Shown here: piece after piece, positions 35,216 to 44,194 of the stretch
Numbering within the stretch: position 1 is the first letter of the stretch
Layout of the letters: each line of letters opens with the position of its first letter
DNA from: Bacillus velezensis
GTDB taxonomy: Bacteria > Bacillota > Bacilli > Bacillales > Bacillaceae
DNA length: 64,000 bases
Direction of reading: 5' to 3'
Assembly (NCBI RefSeq): GCF_001461825.1
Contig: NZ_LLZC01000019.1
Span: 462,947-526,946, forward strand
Program-made: the position numbers and the translations under genes
The notes under the pieces: model-generated
Told to the model about the DNA's origin: nothing
Databases searched by the model: none
What the model saw: only the letters and a program-made list of their open reading frames with translations

Positions 35216-35761
35216 CTACATTTCGCCGAAACGTTCAACGTCAGATGTGATGTCAAAAACCGTCAGCTGCCTCTCCCATTTGGTAACGGTCTCACCGGGC
35301 ACCATGCCGATTTTTTCCGCGACACGGACGGAGGCAGCGTTTTCCGGATCAATCAGCGCCGCTATGCGTCCGTATTGCTGCATATGAAAACCGTAGTCCA
35401 GACAGGCGTTCGCCGCCTCTGTCGCATAGCCGCAGCCCCAGTGGCGGCGGGCAAACATATAGCCGATTTCCATCAAAGTGTTTCCGTTTACCGTCTGCGG
35501 AACGATTCCGCATTGACCGAGAAATGCGCCCGTCTCTTTATCCTCTCCGATCCAAAGACTGACGCCGTATCCTTTCGCCAATCGTTTGTTCCAGGCAATC
35601 CATTCCTTCGTTTCCCGTCTGCTTTTAAGAGAAGGATAATATTTCATGACCTCTCTGTCGGTAAACAGCCCGTACAAATTTTCTTCATCGTCATCCCGCA
35701 TAGTCCGCAGACGGATACGCCCGGTTGTCAGGATGGTGCCGGAAGACTTATGTTCCATCAT
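35216..35761 (-). CDS. ykkB: YkkB, GNAT-family acetyltransferase
   Basis: The 181-residue protein is a RimJ/RimL-like N-acetyltransferase. It has GRIRLRTMRDDDEENLYGLF at the N-terminus and an acetyl-CoA loop in RRHWGCGYATEAANA near residue 119. The substrate is unknown. It lies just upstream of the guanidine riboswitch in the same direction. The start is ATG 35761 after AAAGGAGACGTGG; GTG 35770 is too close to that site. Confidence 0.85.
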   Translation of the reverse strand: MMEHKSSGTILTTGRIRLRTMRDDDEENLYGLFTDREVMKYYPSLKSRRETKEWIAWNKRLAKGYGVSLWIGEDKETGAFLGQCGIVPQTVNGNTLMEIGYMFARRHWGCGYATEAANACLDYGFHMQQYGRIAALIDPENAASVRVAEKIGMVPGETVTKWERQLTVFDITSDVERFGEM

Positions 35762-35823
35762 GCACGCCACGTCTCCTTTCCCTGTAATAGATTATGGATC
35801 CGGCAGGAAAAGTCCTTTCTCAG

Positions 35824-35858
35824 CATAAAAAAACCGCTTTTTTAAAAAGCGGTTTGAC
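35824..35858 (-). terminator. Terminator of ykhA
   Basis: On the minus strand AAACCGC/GCGGTTT with an A/T loop is followed by TTTTTTT. Confidence 0.85.
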
Positions 35859-35860
35859 GA

Positions 35861-36379
35861 TTACCAAGGTTTATCTGTTCCGAGCGCCTCGGCCAGGGCT
35901 TTGCTGTGTTTTAAGCGGTTTTTTCGTTCTCCGGCGCGCTGAACGGCCGTATTGTGAAGCATGACTTCTTCCTCGGTTTCCGGCACGATCCGCGGAACGG
36001 GTACCGATTTCCCGTTTGAATCAAGCGCGACAAAGGTCAGAAACGACGTTGCCGCAAGCTCGCGTTCGCCCGTCATCAGATGCTCTTTAATGACTTTGAC
36101 AAACACCTCCATAGACGATGTGCCGACCCATGTGACGTAAGATTCAAGGCATACGGAATCCTGTTGGCCGATGGGGCGCAAAAAATCTACAGAATCCATT
36201 GAGGCCGTGACTGTTTCACACCGGCAGTGGCGGGCCGCGGAAATTGAAGCGATATCATCAATGTAGCTCATCAGCTTTCCGCCAAACAGCGTATTGTGAT
36301 TATTCGTATCAAGCGGAAAAACCCTGCTTGTTTTAACAACCCTTGTTTCTTTGCAAAATCTTGATTCTGGCAACTTCAT
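35861..36379 (-). CDS. ykhA: YkhA, hotdog-fold acyl-CoA thioesterase
   Basis: The 172-residue protein belongs to the cytosolic acyl-CoA hydrolase (BACH/YciA) group: NNHNTLFGGKLMSYIDDIA at about residue 25 is the catalytic helix region of the hotdog fold, and TASMDSVDFLRP the beta strand that follows. It cleaves acyl-CoA to free acid and CoA. ATG 36379 follows AAAGGGGAG; an upstream in-frame ATG at 36421 would add 14 residues but has a poor ribosome site. Confidence 0.9.
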   Translation of the reverse strand: MKLPESRFCKETRVVKTSRVFPLDTNNHNTLFGGKLMSYIDDIASISAARHCRCETVTASMDSVDFLRPIGQQDSVCLESYVTWVGTSSMEVFVKVIKEHLMTGERELAATSFLTFVALDSNGKSVPVPRIVPETEEEVMLHNTAVQRAGERKNRLKHSKALAEALGTDKPW

Positions 36380-36568
36380 ATTATTTAAACTCCCCTTTGG
36401 TGTCTGGTCGTTTTGACTCATTCATCTGTACCCTATTAAACAATACTTTGACCGTTTTGTCTAAAATTTTAAATATTAAGTTGGTTAGATATTCTCTCAG
36501 AAATGTTTCATTATTCATCACATCCGGGAATAATAAACGCACATTGAATACCGATAGGAGGATATCAC

Positions 36569-37429
36569 ATGGACGTATCCATTCCCAAATCCACGCGGAA
36601 ACCGGCTTGCCGCAGTGAGTTTGATGCTTTGCAGACAGTCATCTTATGCCGGCCGGAACACATGGCCATCAAGGATATTATTAACGGAACGCAGAAACAT
36701 TTCAAACAAGAAAATATTAACATACCCGTTGCCCTCAAACAGCATAGTGAGTTTATTGACATTTTAAGATCTCATCAGATTGAAGTCGTCCTGCTGCCTG
36801 CCGATCCCGCATTGCCTGAACAGGTATTCACCCGGGATATCGGATTTGTTTTAGGCGAGACGGCGTTTGTTTCAAACATGGCGGCTTCAGTCCGGCAGGG
36901 AGAAGAAACAGTGTTTCAAGACCTGCTTGACAATAAGAAAATCCCTTATACGCGACTGAAAAAAGCGAACATTGAAGGCGGCGACATCTTGATCGCAGAC
37001 GGCACCGTTTACGCCGGGCTGAGCAAGCGCACGGATAAAGCGGCTGTCCGGGAGCTGCAGGAGGCGCTGCCGGAGATGACGGTTGTGCCGATCCCTCTCA
37101 AGGAGGATTTCTTACATTTGGACTGTGTATTTAATATGATCTCGGAAACGGAAGCGCTATACTGCAAAAATGGCTTGCGGCAGAAAGAAATTGATCTTCT
37201 CACCGAACGTTTTGAGATGATAGAAGTGCCTGAAGAAGAGCAATTCACGCTCGGCCCGAATATCCTGTCAATCGGCAATCAGACAATTATCAGCCTGCCG
37301 CAGCACCGTCATACGAACCGCGAGCTCAGAAAAAGAGGTTATACGGTCATTGAAACCGAGTTTTCCGAAATTATTAAATCAGGCGGTTCCTTCCGCTGCT
37401 GCACCTTGCCGCTTGTCAGAACATCTTAA
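36569..37429 (+). CDS. ykgA: YkgA, arginine deiminase-superfamily amidinotransferase/hydrolase
   Basis: The 286-residue protein resembles dimethylarginine dimethylaminohydrolase. It has TRDIGFVLGETAF near residue 90, the acidic NIEGGDILIADGTVYAG block near 134, a catalytic-type His in EDFLHLDCVFNM near 186, and a C-terminal Cys in GGSFRCCTLPL that would be the nucleophile. It may act on arginine derivatives; the exact substrate is not known to me. AGGAGG precedes the ATG, and the gene is a single unit 70 bases before pgl. Confidence 0.88.
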   Translation: MDVSIPKSTRKPACRSEFDALQTVILCRPEHMAIKDIINGTQKHFKQENINIPVALKQHSEFIDILRSHQIEVVLLPADPALPEQVFTRDIGFVLGETAFVSNMAASVRQGEETVFQDLLDNKKIPYTRLKKANIEGGDILIADGTVYAGLSKRTDKAAVRELQEALPEMTVVPIPLKEDFLHLDCVFNMISETEALYCKNGLRQKEIDLLTERFEMIEVPEEEQFTLGPNILSIGNQTIISLPQHRHTNRELRKRGYTVIETEFSEIIKSGGSFRCCTLPLVRTS

Positions 37430-37499
37430 ACATTTACAAGGCAGTTTCCTTCAAGATACGTTAATATAGAGAAGACAAGACTCTAAAGGGGGAAACCGA

Positions 37500-38549
37500 A
37501 TGGCTAAGTACATAGGATACGCGGGAACATATACAAAAGGCGGAAGCGAAGGCATTTATTGTTTTGAACTTGATACAGAAGCGAAACGGCTCAGCCGGCC
37601 GAAGCTGGCAGCAAAGCTCGGCAACCCGACATACGTCACTCCGAATTCTGATAACAGCATGCTGTATTCCATTGAAAAGACAGACGGAAAAGGCGGCGTC
37701 GCAGCCTATCAGATTCATCAGAACAGCGGGGAATTAACTTTTGTGAACCATCAGCTGATTGAAGGCCCGTCTCCATGCCACGTCAGCATTGATGATAAAC
37801 ATGAATATGTGTTAACCGCTAATTACCACAGCGGAAAAGTGCACGCCTTTCCCGTCAATGAGGACGGAAGTCTGCGGGAGCCGGCTGCCGAAGCCGCTCA
37901 TACGGGAACAGGTCCTCATGAAAGACAAGAGAAACCGCATACCCATTTCGCAGGCTATACACCTGAGCATAACTACATTGCAGCCGTCGATTTAGGGACG
38001 GATACGCTGTATACTTACCAAATGAAAAACGGTTCGCTCACAGAGGTGAAAACTCATTCTTTCGCACCGGGTTCAGGGCCGCGCCACATCGTTTTCCATC
38101 CGGCGGAAAAATACGCCTATGTCATGACGGAAATCAGTAATGAAGTCATCGCGCTTGAATACAACCCGACCTTAGGTGAATTCAGAGAGCTGCAGGTCAT
38201 TTCCGCTTTGCCTGAAGGCTTTACGGACAAATCGCAAGGCAGCGCGATCCGCATATCTAAAGACGGCAGATTTCTTTATGCCGCCAACCGCGGACATGAC
38301 AGCATCGCCATCTATAAGATCAACCAATATTCCGGTGAATTGTCTCTGATTGAATGGGTGCCGACAGAAGGAAACTGGCCGCGTGATTTCGCGTTTGACC
38401 CTTCCGAGACATTCCTTGTCGCGTCAAACGAAGAAACGGGAAATCTGGTTTTGTTTGAACGTGATCCGGAAACAGGCAAATTGACTCTGCTTCAATCTGA
38501 CATTCCGGTTCCGTATCCGGTCTGCGTGTCATTTCTGCATCAGGTTTAA
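37500..38549 (+). CDS. pgl: 6-phosphogluconolactonase (YkgB, lactonase family)
   Basis: The 349-residue protein is a seven-bladed beta-propeller lactonase of the YbhE/YkgB type. It hydrolyses 6-phosphogluconolactone in the oxidative pentose phosphate pathway. Propeller signatures include GPSPCHVSIDDKHEYVLTAN near residue 91, GSGPRHIVFHP near 191 and YAANRGHDSIAIYKI near 260. AAAGGGGGAAACCGA precedes the ATG. It may share a transcript with ykgA. Confidence 0.92.
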   Translation: MAKYIGYAGTYTKGGSEGIYCFELDTEAKRLSRPKLAAKLGNPTYVTPNSDNSMLYSIEKTDGKGGVAAYQIHQNSGELTFVNHQLIEGPSPCHVSIDDKHEYVLTANYHSGKVHAFPVNEDGSLREPAAEAAHTGTGPHERQEKPHTHFAGYTPEHNYIAAVDLGTDTLYTYQMKNGSLTEVKTHSFAPGSGPRHIVFHPAEKYAYVMTEISNEVIALEYNPTLGEFRELQVISALPEGFTDKSQGSAIRISKDGRFLYAANRGHDSIAIYKINQYSGELSLIEWVPTEGNWPRDFAFDPSETFLVASNEETGNLVLFERDPETGKLTLLQSDIPVPYPVCVSFLHQV

Positions 38550-38590
38550 TCAAAAAAGAAAGCTGACTTTATATTGTCAGCTTTCTTTTT
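38549..38590. terminator. Bidirectional terminator between pgl and ykfD
   Basis: AAAGAAAGCTGAC/GTCAGCTTTCTTT with a T-run overlaps the last ykfD codons. Confidence 0.9.
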
Positions 38591-39548
38591 TGTATAAATG
38601 GCAGGCGACAAAACGCCCCGCCTTCACTTCTTCAAGCTCAGGCGTTATCTTACCGCAGAGCTCCATCGCTTCAGGACACCGCGTCCTGAATACACAGCCG
38701 CTCGGCGGGTTAAGGGGGCTCGGGAGCTCCCCTTTCAGAATAATCCGTTCACGCTTGTCCTCAAGAAGCGGATCAGGAATCGGGATTGAGGATAAAAGCG
38801 CCTTCGTATAAGGATGAAGCGGTTCCCGGTAAAGCGCAGCGCTTTCTGCAATTTCCATCATGCGGCCCAAATACATCACGCCGATCCGGTCGCTGATATG
38901 CTTGACCATTGATAAATCGTGGGCGATAAATAAAAATGTCAGCCCTTTCTCTTTCTGAAGCCTTTTTAAAAGGTTGACGACCTGAGCCTGTACCGACACA
39001 TCCAGCGCTGAAATCGGCTCATCCGCCACGATAAATTCGGGATGCAGAGAGAGCGCTCTGGCAATCCCGATTCTCTGCCTCTGTCCGCCGCTGAATTCGT
39101 GAGGATACCGGCTGCCGAAATCCGGATGGAGCCCGACAGCTTCAAGCAGTTCATCCGCCATCATCAGACGGGCTTTTCTTGTATTGTAAAGATTGTGGAT
39201 TTCCATCGGCTCCATAATAATTTCCCTTACGGTCAGGCGCGGATTTAACGAGGCGTAAGGGTCTTGGAAAATCATCTGCAGCTTGCGGAAGAAGACAGAC
39301 CGCTGTTCTGCCGCGGCACGGTGTATATCCGTCCCTTCATATGATACCGAACCGGCCGTCGGGTCATACAGACGGAGAATAACCCTTCCGAGCGTCGATT
39401 TACCGCATCCCGATTCTCCGACAAGTCCGAATGTTTCCCCTCTTTTAATGTGAAAACTGACACCGTCGACTGCTTTTACGGCTTTCTTTCTTCCTGCGTC
39501 AAAATGCATTTTCAGCCCGCTGACTTCAAGGAGCGGAGATGCCGTCAT
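38577..39548 (-). CDS. ykfD: YkfD, oligopeptide ABC transporter ATP-binding protein
   Basis: The 323-residue protein is an OppF/DppF-type ATPase. The Walker A is GESGCGKST near residue 43, the signature is [15 protein letters not shown], and the Walker B is [12 protein letters not shown]. The C-terminal oligopeptide-transporter motif with cysteines ([14 protein letters not shown]) may bind an iron-sulfur cluster. It probably complements DppD as the second ATPase for DppBC. It is the last gene of the dpp-ykf operon. Confidence 0.94.
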   Translation of the reverse strand: MTASPLLEVSGLKMHFDAGRKKAVKAVDGVSFHIKRGETFGLVGESGCGKSTLGRVILRLYDPTAGSVSYEGTDIHRAAAEQRSVFFRKLQMIFQDPYASLNPRLTVREIIMEPMEIHNLYNTRKARLMMADELLEAVGLHPDFGSRYPHEFSGGQRQRIGIARALSLHPEFIVADEPISALDVSVQAQVVNLLKRLQKEKGLTFLFIAHDLSMVKHISDRIGVMYLGRMMEIAESAALYREPLHPYTKALLSSIPIPDPLLEDKRERIILKGELPSPLNPPSGCVFRTRCPEAMELCGKITPELEEVKAGRFVACHLYKKES

Positions 39549-39551
39549 TTT

Positions 39552-40451
39552 CTATTCCCCCTTTTCGCTTATACAGCGGCGTACGGTACATAATTCTTTT
39601 TCATAGACGGTTCCTTCTAAAGACAGCACTTCGATTGTTTTTCCCGTTTTCGGGGAGTGCAGCATTCGGCCGTCTCCCAGCGCCAAACCGACATGGTGGA
39701 TCGCGCCTTTTCCTTCTTCATAGGCGAAAAACAAAAGGTCAGCCGGCCGGATATCGTTTACCGCCGCGCCGCACCCGGCTTTTGCTTGGTCCTTTGCATC
39801 ACGGGGAAGGGTATAGCCGTTTGCTTTAAATATCGAATACATAAACCCGGAACAGTCAAACCCGAAACCGCTCAGTCCTCCCCATAAATACGGAAGCCCG
39901 AGAAACATCATGCCCGTTTCGATGACATCGGCCGCCCGTCCTTCCGTATGCCGGCACTCGTCTGCGTCAGCTTCATTTACGAACCGTTCTCCGAGGGGCG
40001 TCACCACCCGGAAAAAACCTTTTTCACGTCCTGGAGCCGGAAGACGCGTTAAGAAACTTACTTCCAAGTCCGGTTCGCCGTTTGTGTGATATAAAAAAGC
40101 TGTCGGTTTGGTAATCCATACGGCGGGGGAAGATGTATGAAAGCCGTCTTTTGAAAGCTGGCTTTTTTTCATCCAGCCCGGATATCCGCGCGCGTCCTTG
40201 TTTGAAGGCTGGCCGGGAACGGCGACAAAAGCCCATTCCCCTTCCTCTTTGAGAATGATCACTTCTTCTCCGAAAAGCACTTGCGTTTGGACAAGGTTGT
40301 CTGTGCATAATTGCAGCCGCTCTTCATATCCCATAGACACTAACCATTTTCTGATCTGCGGCGGGTTTTCGAGCATCGGCGCATCATCCGAACGGGGAGA
40401 TGACGGCAGCGTCCATACGTTGGCTGCCGCCGCTGTAACGGCTGCTCTCAT
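39552..40451 (-). CDS. ykfC: YkfC, gamma-D-glutamyl-L-lysine/DAP dipeptidyl-peptidase
   Basis: The 299-residue NlpC/P60 cysteine peptidase releases L-Ala-D-Glu from murein peptides. Bacterial SH3-like domains occupy residues 30-170. In the catalytic domain the Cys is in GFDCSGFMYSIF near residue 198, the His is in IHHVGLALGDG, and a tryptophan loop (YLWGG) precedes. No signal peptide is seen, so it acts in the cytosol on imported peptides. Its ATG overlaps the ykfB stop by four bases. Confidence 0.93.
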   Translation of the reverse strand: MRAAVTAAAANVWTLPSSPRSDDAPMLENPPQIRKWLVSMGYEERLQLCTDNLVQTQVLFGEEVIILKEEGEWAFVAVPGQPSNKDARGYPGWMKKSQLSKDGFHTSSPAVWITKPTAFLYHTNGEPDLEVSFLTRLPAPGREKGFFRVVTPLGERFVNEADADECRHTEGRAADVIETGMMFLGLPYLWGGLSGFGFDCSGFMYSIFKANGYTLPRDAKDQAKAGCGAAVNDIRPADLLFFAYEEGKGAIHHVGLALGDGRMLHSPKTGKTIEVLSLEGTVYEKELCTVRRCISEKGE

Positions 40452-41545
40452 CCTTTCGCCTCCTCTTGTATCGACACACCGGTAATGCCGAGACCCGGTT
40501 CATCGGGAATCGTAATCTGACTGCCGCTGTATGTGATGCCGCCTTGAATCAAATCATCTTTCAGCATAAGCGGCGCATCAAAATCAAACCTTGTCACATT
40601 CCGTTTGCCCGCGGCAAAATGAGCCGCGGCGGTGATGCCGAGCTTGGTCTCAATCATGCTGCCGACCATGCATTCCACGCCGCACGTTTCGGCCATCGCA
40701 TTGATTGTTTCCGCCTGCTTTATGCCGCCCGCTTTCATCAGCTTAATATTGATTAAATCGGCGCTTCTCGTCTGCAGCACGTGAAAGGCCTGACGGGGGG
40801 TAAAGACGCTCTCATCCGCCATAATCGGCGTGTCTACGGCATCTGTGACCTGCTTCAGCCCGGCGATATCGTCTTTATGAACAGGCTGCTCGACCAGCTC
40901 AATGCCCAGGCCGGCGTCTTCCATCTTTCGGATCGCAGTCACGGCTTCTTTCGGCGTCCAGCCTTGGTTGGCGTCCAATCTCAGTTTGACGTTTCCGCCG
41001 ACACGTGATCTGATCGCCTGAATCCGGGCAACATCGTCCGATATGTCACCTATGCCGACTTTTATTTTTAAAATATGAAATCCTTTGTTCACATAACGGT
41101 CTGCATCCCCCGCCATCTCCTCAGGAGAATTGACGCTGACGGTAAAATCTGTTTCCAGTGTATTCCGATAGCCTCCGAGAAGCCGGTAAAGCGGCTGTCC
41201 GTGCATTTGCGCCCATCCGTCATATACAGCCATATCCACCGCGGCTTTTGCGCTTTGATTTCTTTCCAACAGCCGGCTGATATCATACAGAACAGCTTCC
41301 GTGCCGAAAAGGCTCCGCCCCAAGAGAACGGGCTTCAGCACATCGTGGACGGCGCTTTCAATACCGGCCGTGCTGTCGCCTGTAATGACAACCGTCGGCG
41401 GCGCCTCCCCCCAGCCGGTCAGACCGTTGTCAAAAGTGAGCTTCACAATGACCGATTCAGCATTGTAAACCGTGCGCAAAGCGGTCTTAAACGGCTTTTT
41501 CAGCGGCACGGACATCCGTCCCGTTTGAATATCTGTAATCTTCAC
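40448..41545 (-). CDS. ykfB: YkfB, L-Ala-D/L-Glu epimerase
   Basis: The 365-residue enolase-superfamily enzyme converts L-Ala-D-Glu to L-Ala-L-Glu. Acid-base lysines lie in ILKIKVGI (near residue 161) on one side and IMADESVF on the other. Metal ligands are in LRLDANQGW (near 192), the ELVEQPV segment, and MADES. The start is GTG 41545 after GGAAGGGAG. With YkfC and YkfA it forms the murein tripeptide recycling branch of the operon. Confidence 0.95.
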   Translation of the reverse strand: MKITDIQTGRMSVPLKKPFKTALRTVYNAESVIVKLTFDNGLTGWGEAPPTVVITGDSTAGIESAVHDVLKPVLLGRSLFGTEAVLYDISRLLERNQSAKAAVDMAVYDGWAQMHGQPLYRLLGGYRNTLETDFTVSVNSPEEMAGDADRYVNKGFHILKIKVGIGDISDDVARIQAIRSRVGGNVKLRLDANQGWTPKEAVTAIRKMEDAGLGIELVEQPVHKDDIAGLKQVTDAVDTPIMADESVFTPRQAFHVLQTRSADLINIKLMKAGGIKQAETINAMAETCGVECMVGSMIETKLGITAAAHFAAGKRNVTRFDFDAPLMLKDDLIQGGITYSGSQITIPDEPGLGITGVSIQEEAKG

Positions 41546-41551
41546 GCCTGA

Positions 41552-42487
41552 TCACTCCCTTCCGGAAACCCCCGATTCAATCGTTACCGCTTTGGCCGCC
41601 GTATCCATAACCGCGCGGACTCCGATCGGAACGGCGAAGCTCGGTGAACAATGGCCGATTTTAAAGCCTTTAAGCGCGGGCTTCCCTGATTTGACAATGT
41701 AATCATTCAGCACTTGCTCTAAGGTAAGGGACTTTTCTTTGTTTTTCGGTTCGCATTGGTGAAAGTCACAGACCAGGATTCCGGCTGCATCTGACAGTTT
41801 TCCTGCCATCTTTAATTGATTCAGCATTTTGTCGATTTGATACGGCTCCTCATCAATATCCTCGATAAACAGCAATTTGTCTTTCGTATCGATTTCAAAC
41901 GGCGTGCCGAGCGTGGACGTAATGAGCGACAGATTGCCGCCCGCAAGCTCTCCCTCGGCCCTTCCGCCTGTCAGCACCTCTAAGGGAGAAATGTCCTCCG
42001 TATAGGTGAATTCCGTTTCTGCAAAAAGCTGATGATACGACGCTTTTGTCAGGGGATCAGCGTCTTCAAGCCCGACATCCGTGCTCAGCATCGGGCCGTG
42101 AAATGTGACGAGCCCCGTATTTTGATGAATGGCGGTATGTAAAAACGTAATATCGCTGTATCCCCAGAAAATTTTCGGATTGCGGCGGATTAAGCCGAAA
42201 TCGATGTCGGCGGCAATGCGGCCCGTGCCGAATCCTCCGCACGCGCATATCACCGCTTTGACATTCTGATCACTAAACATGTCATGGAGATCATCGAGAC
42301 GCGCCCGGTCCTCTCCCGCCAAATAGCCGTGACGAGTCTTCAGCGCCCGGCCGAGTTTCACTTGAAGGCCAAGCTCATTCTCTAAAAAACGCAGCGCGGT
42401 TTGCAGCGTCCCGCTCTCAGGCGGGCTTGCGGGCGCAATCACACCGACCGTGTCGCCTTTTTGCAGTGCTTTCGGTTTATGGTTCAT
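41552..42487 (-). CDS. ykfA: YkfA, LD-carboxypeptidase-like S66 peptidase
   Basis: The 311-residue protein belongs to the LdcA/MccF family. It has DTVGVIAPASPPE near residue 12, a nucleophile-type Ser in FWGYSDITFLH near 114, and the Glu/His pair in LLFIEDIDEEPYQID and FKIGHCSP. It would trim D-amino acids from murein peptides in the cytosol. It follows dppE across an 87-base gap that contains a GC-rich stem-loop. Confidence 0.92.
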   Translation of the reverse strand: MNHKPKALQKGDTVGVIAPASPPESGTLQTALRFLENELGLQVKLGRALKTRHGYLAGEDRARLDDLHDMFSDQNVKAVICACGGFGTGRIAADIDFGLIRRNPKIFWGYSDITFLHTAIHQNTGLVTFHGPMLSTDVGLEDADPLTKASYHQLFAETEFTYTEDISPLEVLTGGRAEGELAGGNLSLITSTLGTPFEIDTKDKLLFIEDIDEEPYQIDKMLNQLKMAGKLSDAAGILVCDFHQCEPKNKEKSLTLEQVLNDYIVKSGKPALKGFKIGHCSPSFAVPIGVRAVMDTAAKAVTIESGVSGRE

Positions 42488-42527
42488 GACTTTTTCAATC
42501 TCCTTTCCGGATTGAAAAGTGAAACAC

Positions 42528-42555
42528 GCCGCTCCTTTAATGGATAAAGAGCGGC
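42528..42555 (-). promoter_or_regulatory. Stem-loop between dppE and ykfA
   Basis: GCCGCTC (42528-42534) and GAGCGGC (42549-42555) form a seven-base-pair stem without a strong T-run on either strand. It may be a leaky terminator or an RNA-stabilising element that sets higher dppE than ykf expression. Confidence 0.6.
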
Positions 42556-42574
42556 ATATGTTTCCGCTGTAAGA

Positions 42575-44194
42575 TCAGGACTTTTCCGCCCATTTCAGAT
42601 CAATGTAACCGACGGGGTGCCGGACAATGCCCTTCACGCCGCTGTTCTGCAGATGCACCTGATTGTAAAAGTAAATCGGAATGATCGGAGCCTCATTCAT
42701 GAGCAGCTTTTCCGCTTTATGCATGAGCGCAAAACGTTTTTTGGCATCGGCCTCCTGTTTTGCCTGCTTGATGCAGCCGTCGTATGCCGCGCTGCCCCAG
42801 CCGGTGCGGTTCATGGAATTATCCGTTTGGAAAGCCTCAAGAAAACTGATCGGATCTGCGTAATCCGGTAAAAATGAGCTTTGAGAGAACTGGAACTTCA
42901 GTCCTTTCTGCTCTTCTAAAAAGACGTTCCATTCCATATTGGCGAGCTTAACGTCTATACCGAGCACACTTTTGAGCTTCTGCTGAACCGCTTCCGCTAT
43001 TTTCTTATGCTCCGGTTTTGTGCTGTATGTCAATGTAACGGCGGGCAGCTTGTCATAATGCTCTTCCGCCATGCCTTTTTCCAGCAGTTTTTTGGCTTCT
43101 GATTCATCCGGATTTAATAAACTGCCGCCCGCTTCGCGGAAATCTTTCCCGTCAGGCTGAGTAAATCCCGGGGATACAAAGGCATGTGCCGGCTTTTCAC
43201 TGTTTTTGGTCACATAATCCGTGATTTCTTTCTGATCAATCGCTGCGGCGAACGCTTTTCTGATCTTCTCATTTTGAAACGGCTCCATTTTTACGTTAAA
43301 ACGATAGAAATAGAGTCCGGCCTGATCCCACGTGCGGACATTTTTTCCTCCCATCAGCTGCTCGCTCAGCTCTGCCGGCACAAAGGCGGTATCCAAATCC
43401 CCCGACTGGAACATCTGATAGTCGGTATTCCGGTCACTGACCATCGCCCAGGTGACTTTATCCAGTTTCACCGTCTTTTTATCCCAATACGTCTCGTTTT
43501 TGACCATCGTCATGCTGTCGTCATGCTTCCATTCCGTCAGTTTGAACGGCCCGTTGCCGACAAAGGTTTTTGCTTCAGTGAACCATTTCGGATCAGCCTT
43601 GGCGACCTTCTCATTAATCGGGAAATACGCCGGATTGGACACGACGCTCAGAAAATAATCCTGCGGTGCCGCCAATGTGACGACAAGCGTTTTTTTATCT
43701 TTTGCCGTGATTTTCACGTCTTCTTTTTTGCCTTTTCCGCTGTTAAATTCTTCCCCGCCTTTGATCATATAGCCGAGAAATGCGGAAGATGCGCCCGTTT
43801 TCGGATCGAGCATCCGTTTCCAGGCGTACACGAAGTCTTCCGCCGTAACGGGATCGCCATTTGTCCATTCGGCGTTATCACGGATATTGAAGGTATATGT
43901 CAGCTTATCAGCGGACACCTTCCAGCTTTCCGCCATGGCCGGTTCGGGTTTATTATCTTTTCCGAGCCTCGTCAATCCTTCCATGATGTTATTCAGCGGC
44001 TGCCAGGAAACATTATTAAATCCGATCGGCGGATCAAGTGAGGTCGGCTCATTTTCGTTATTGAGCCGCAGCACCGTTTCACCCCCCTGTTCTTTTGCTT
44101 TGCCGGGTTCTGTCCCCGCCTGTTCATTGGCTGTACAGCCCATCAGAGCAAACGAAACAACAGCAATCACACCGATCGCCCATCTCTTTTTCAT
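42575..44194 (-). CDS. dppE: DppE, dipeptide-binding lipoprotein
   Basis: The 539-residue SBP_bac_5 lipoprotein captures di- and murein-type peptides at the cell surface for DppBCD. The signal peptide ends in a lipobox LMGC with C20 as the lipidated residue. The binding-protein signature SWKVSADKLTYTFNIRDNAE lies near residue 98. ATG 44194 follows AAAAAGGGGGATTGA and overlaps the dppD TGA by ATGA. A longer in-frame reading from 44269 would lie inside dppD without a ribosome site. Confidence 0.95.
   Translation of the reverse strand: MKKRWAIGVIAVVSFALMGCTANEQAGTEPGKAKEQGGETVLRLNNENEPTSLDPPIGFNNVSWQPLNNIMEGLTRLGKDNKPEPAMAESWKVSADKLTYTFNIRDNAEWTNGDPVTAEDFVYAWKRMLDPKTGASSAFLGYMIKGGEEFNSGKGKKEDVKITAKDKKTLVVTLAAPQDYFLSVVSNPAYFPINEKVAKADPKWFTEAKTFVGNGPFKLTEWKHDDSMTMVKNETYWDKKTVKLDKVTWAMVSDRNTDYQMFQSGDLDTAFVPAELSEQLMGGKNVRTWDQAGLYFYRFNVKMEPFQNEKIRKAFAAAIDQKEITDYVTKNSEKPAHAFVSPGFTQPDGKDFREAGGSLLNPDESEAKKLLEKGMAEEHYDKLPAVTLTYSTKPEHKKIAEAVQQKLKSVLGIDVKLANMEWNVFLEEQKGLKFQFSQSSFLPDYADPISFLEAFQTDNSMNRTGWGSAAYDGCIKQAKQEADAKKRFALMHKAEKLLMNEAPIIPIYFYNQVHLQNSGVKGIVRHPVGYIDLKWAEKS

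Noticed and set aside
35830..35856. AAACCGC/GCGGTTT repeat as a protein-binding site
   Set aside because: It is followed by a T-run directly after the ykhA stop and is an ordinary terminator.
43184..44041. 285-codon plus-strand frame inside dppE
   Set aside because: It is antisense to a well-conserved binding-protein gene, with no ribosome site or family match.
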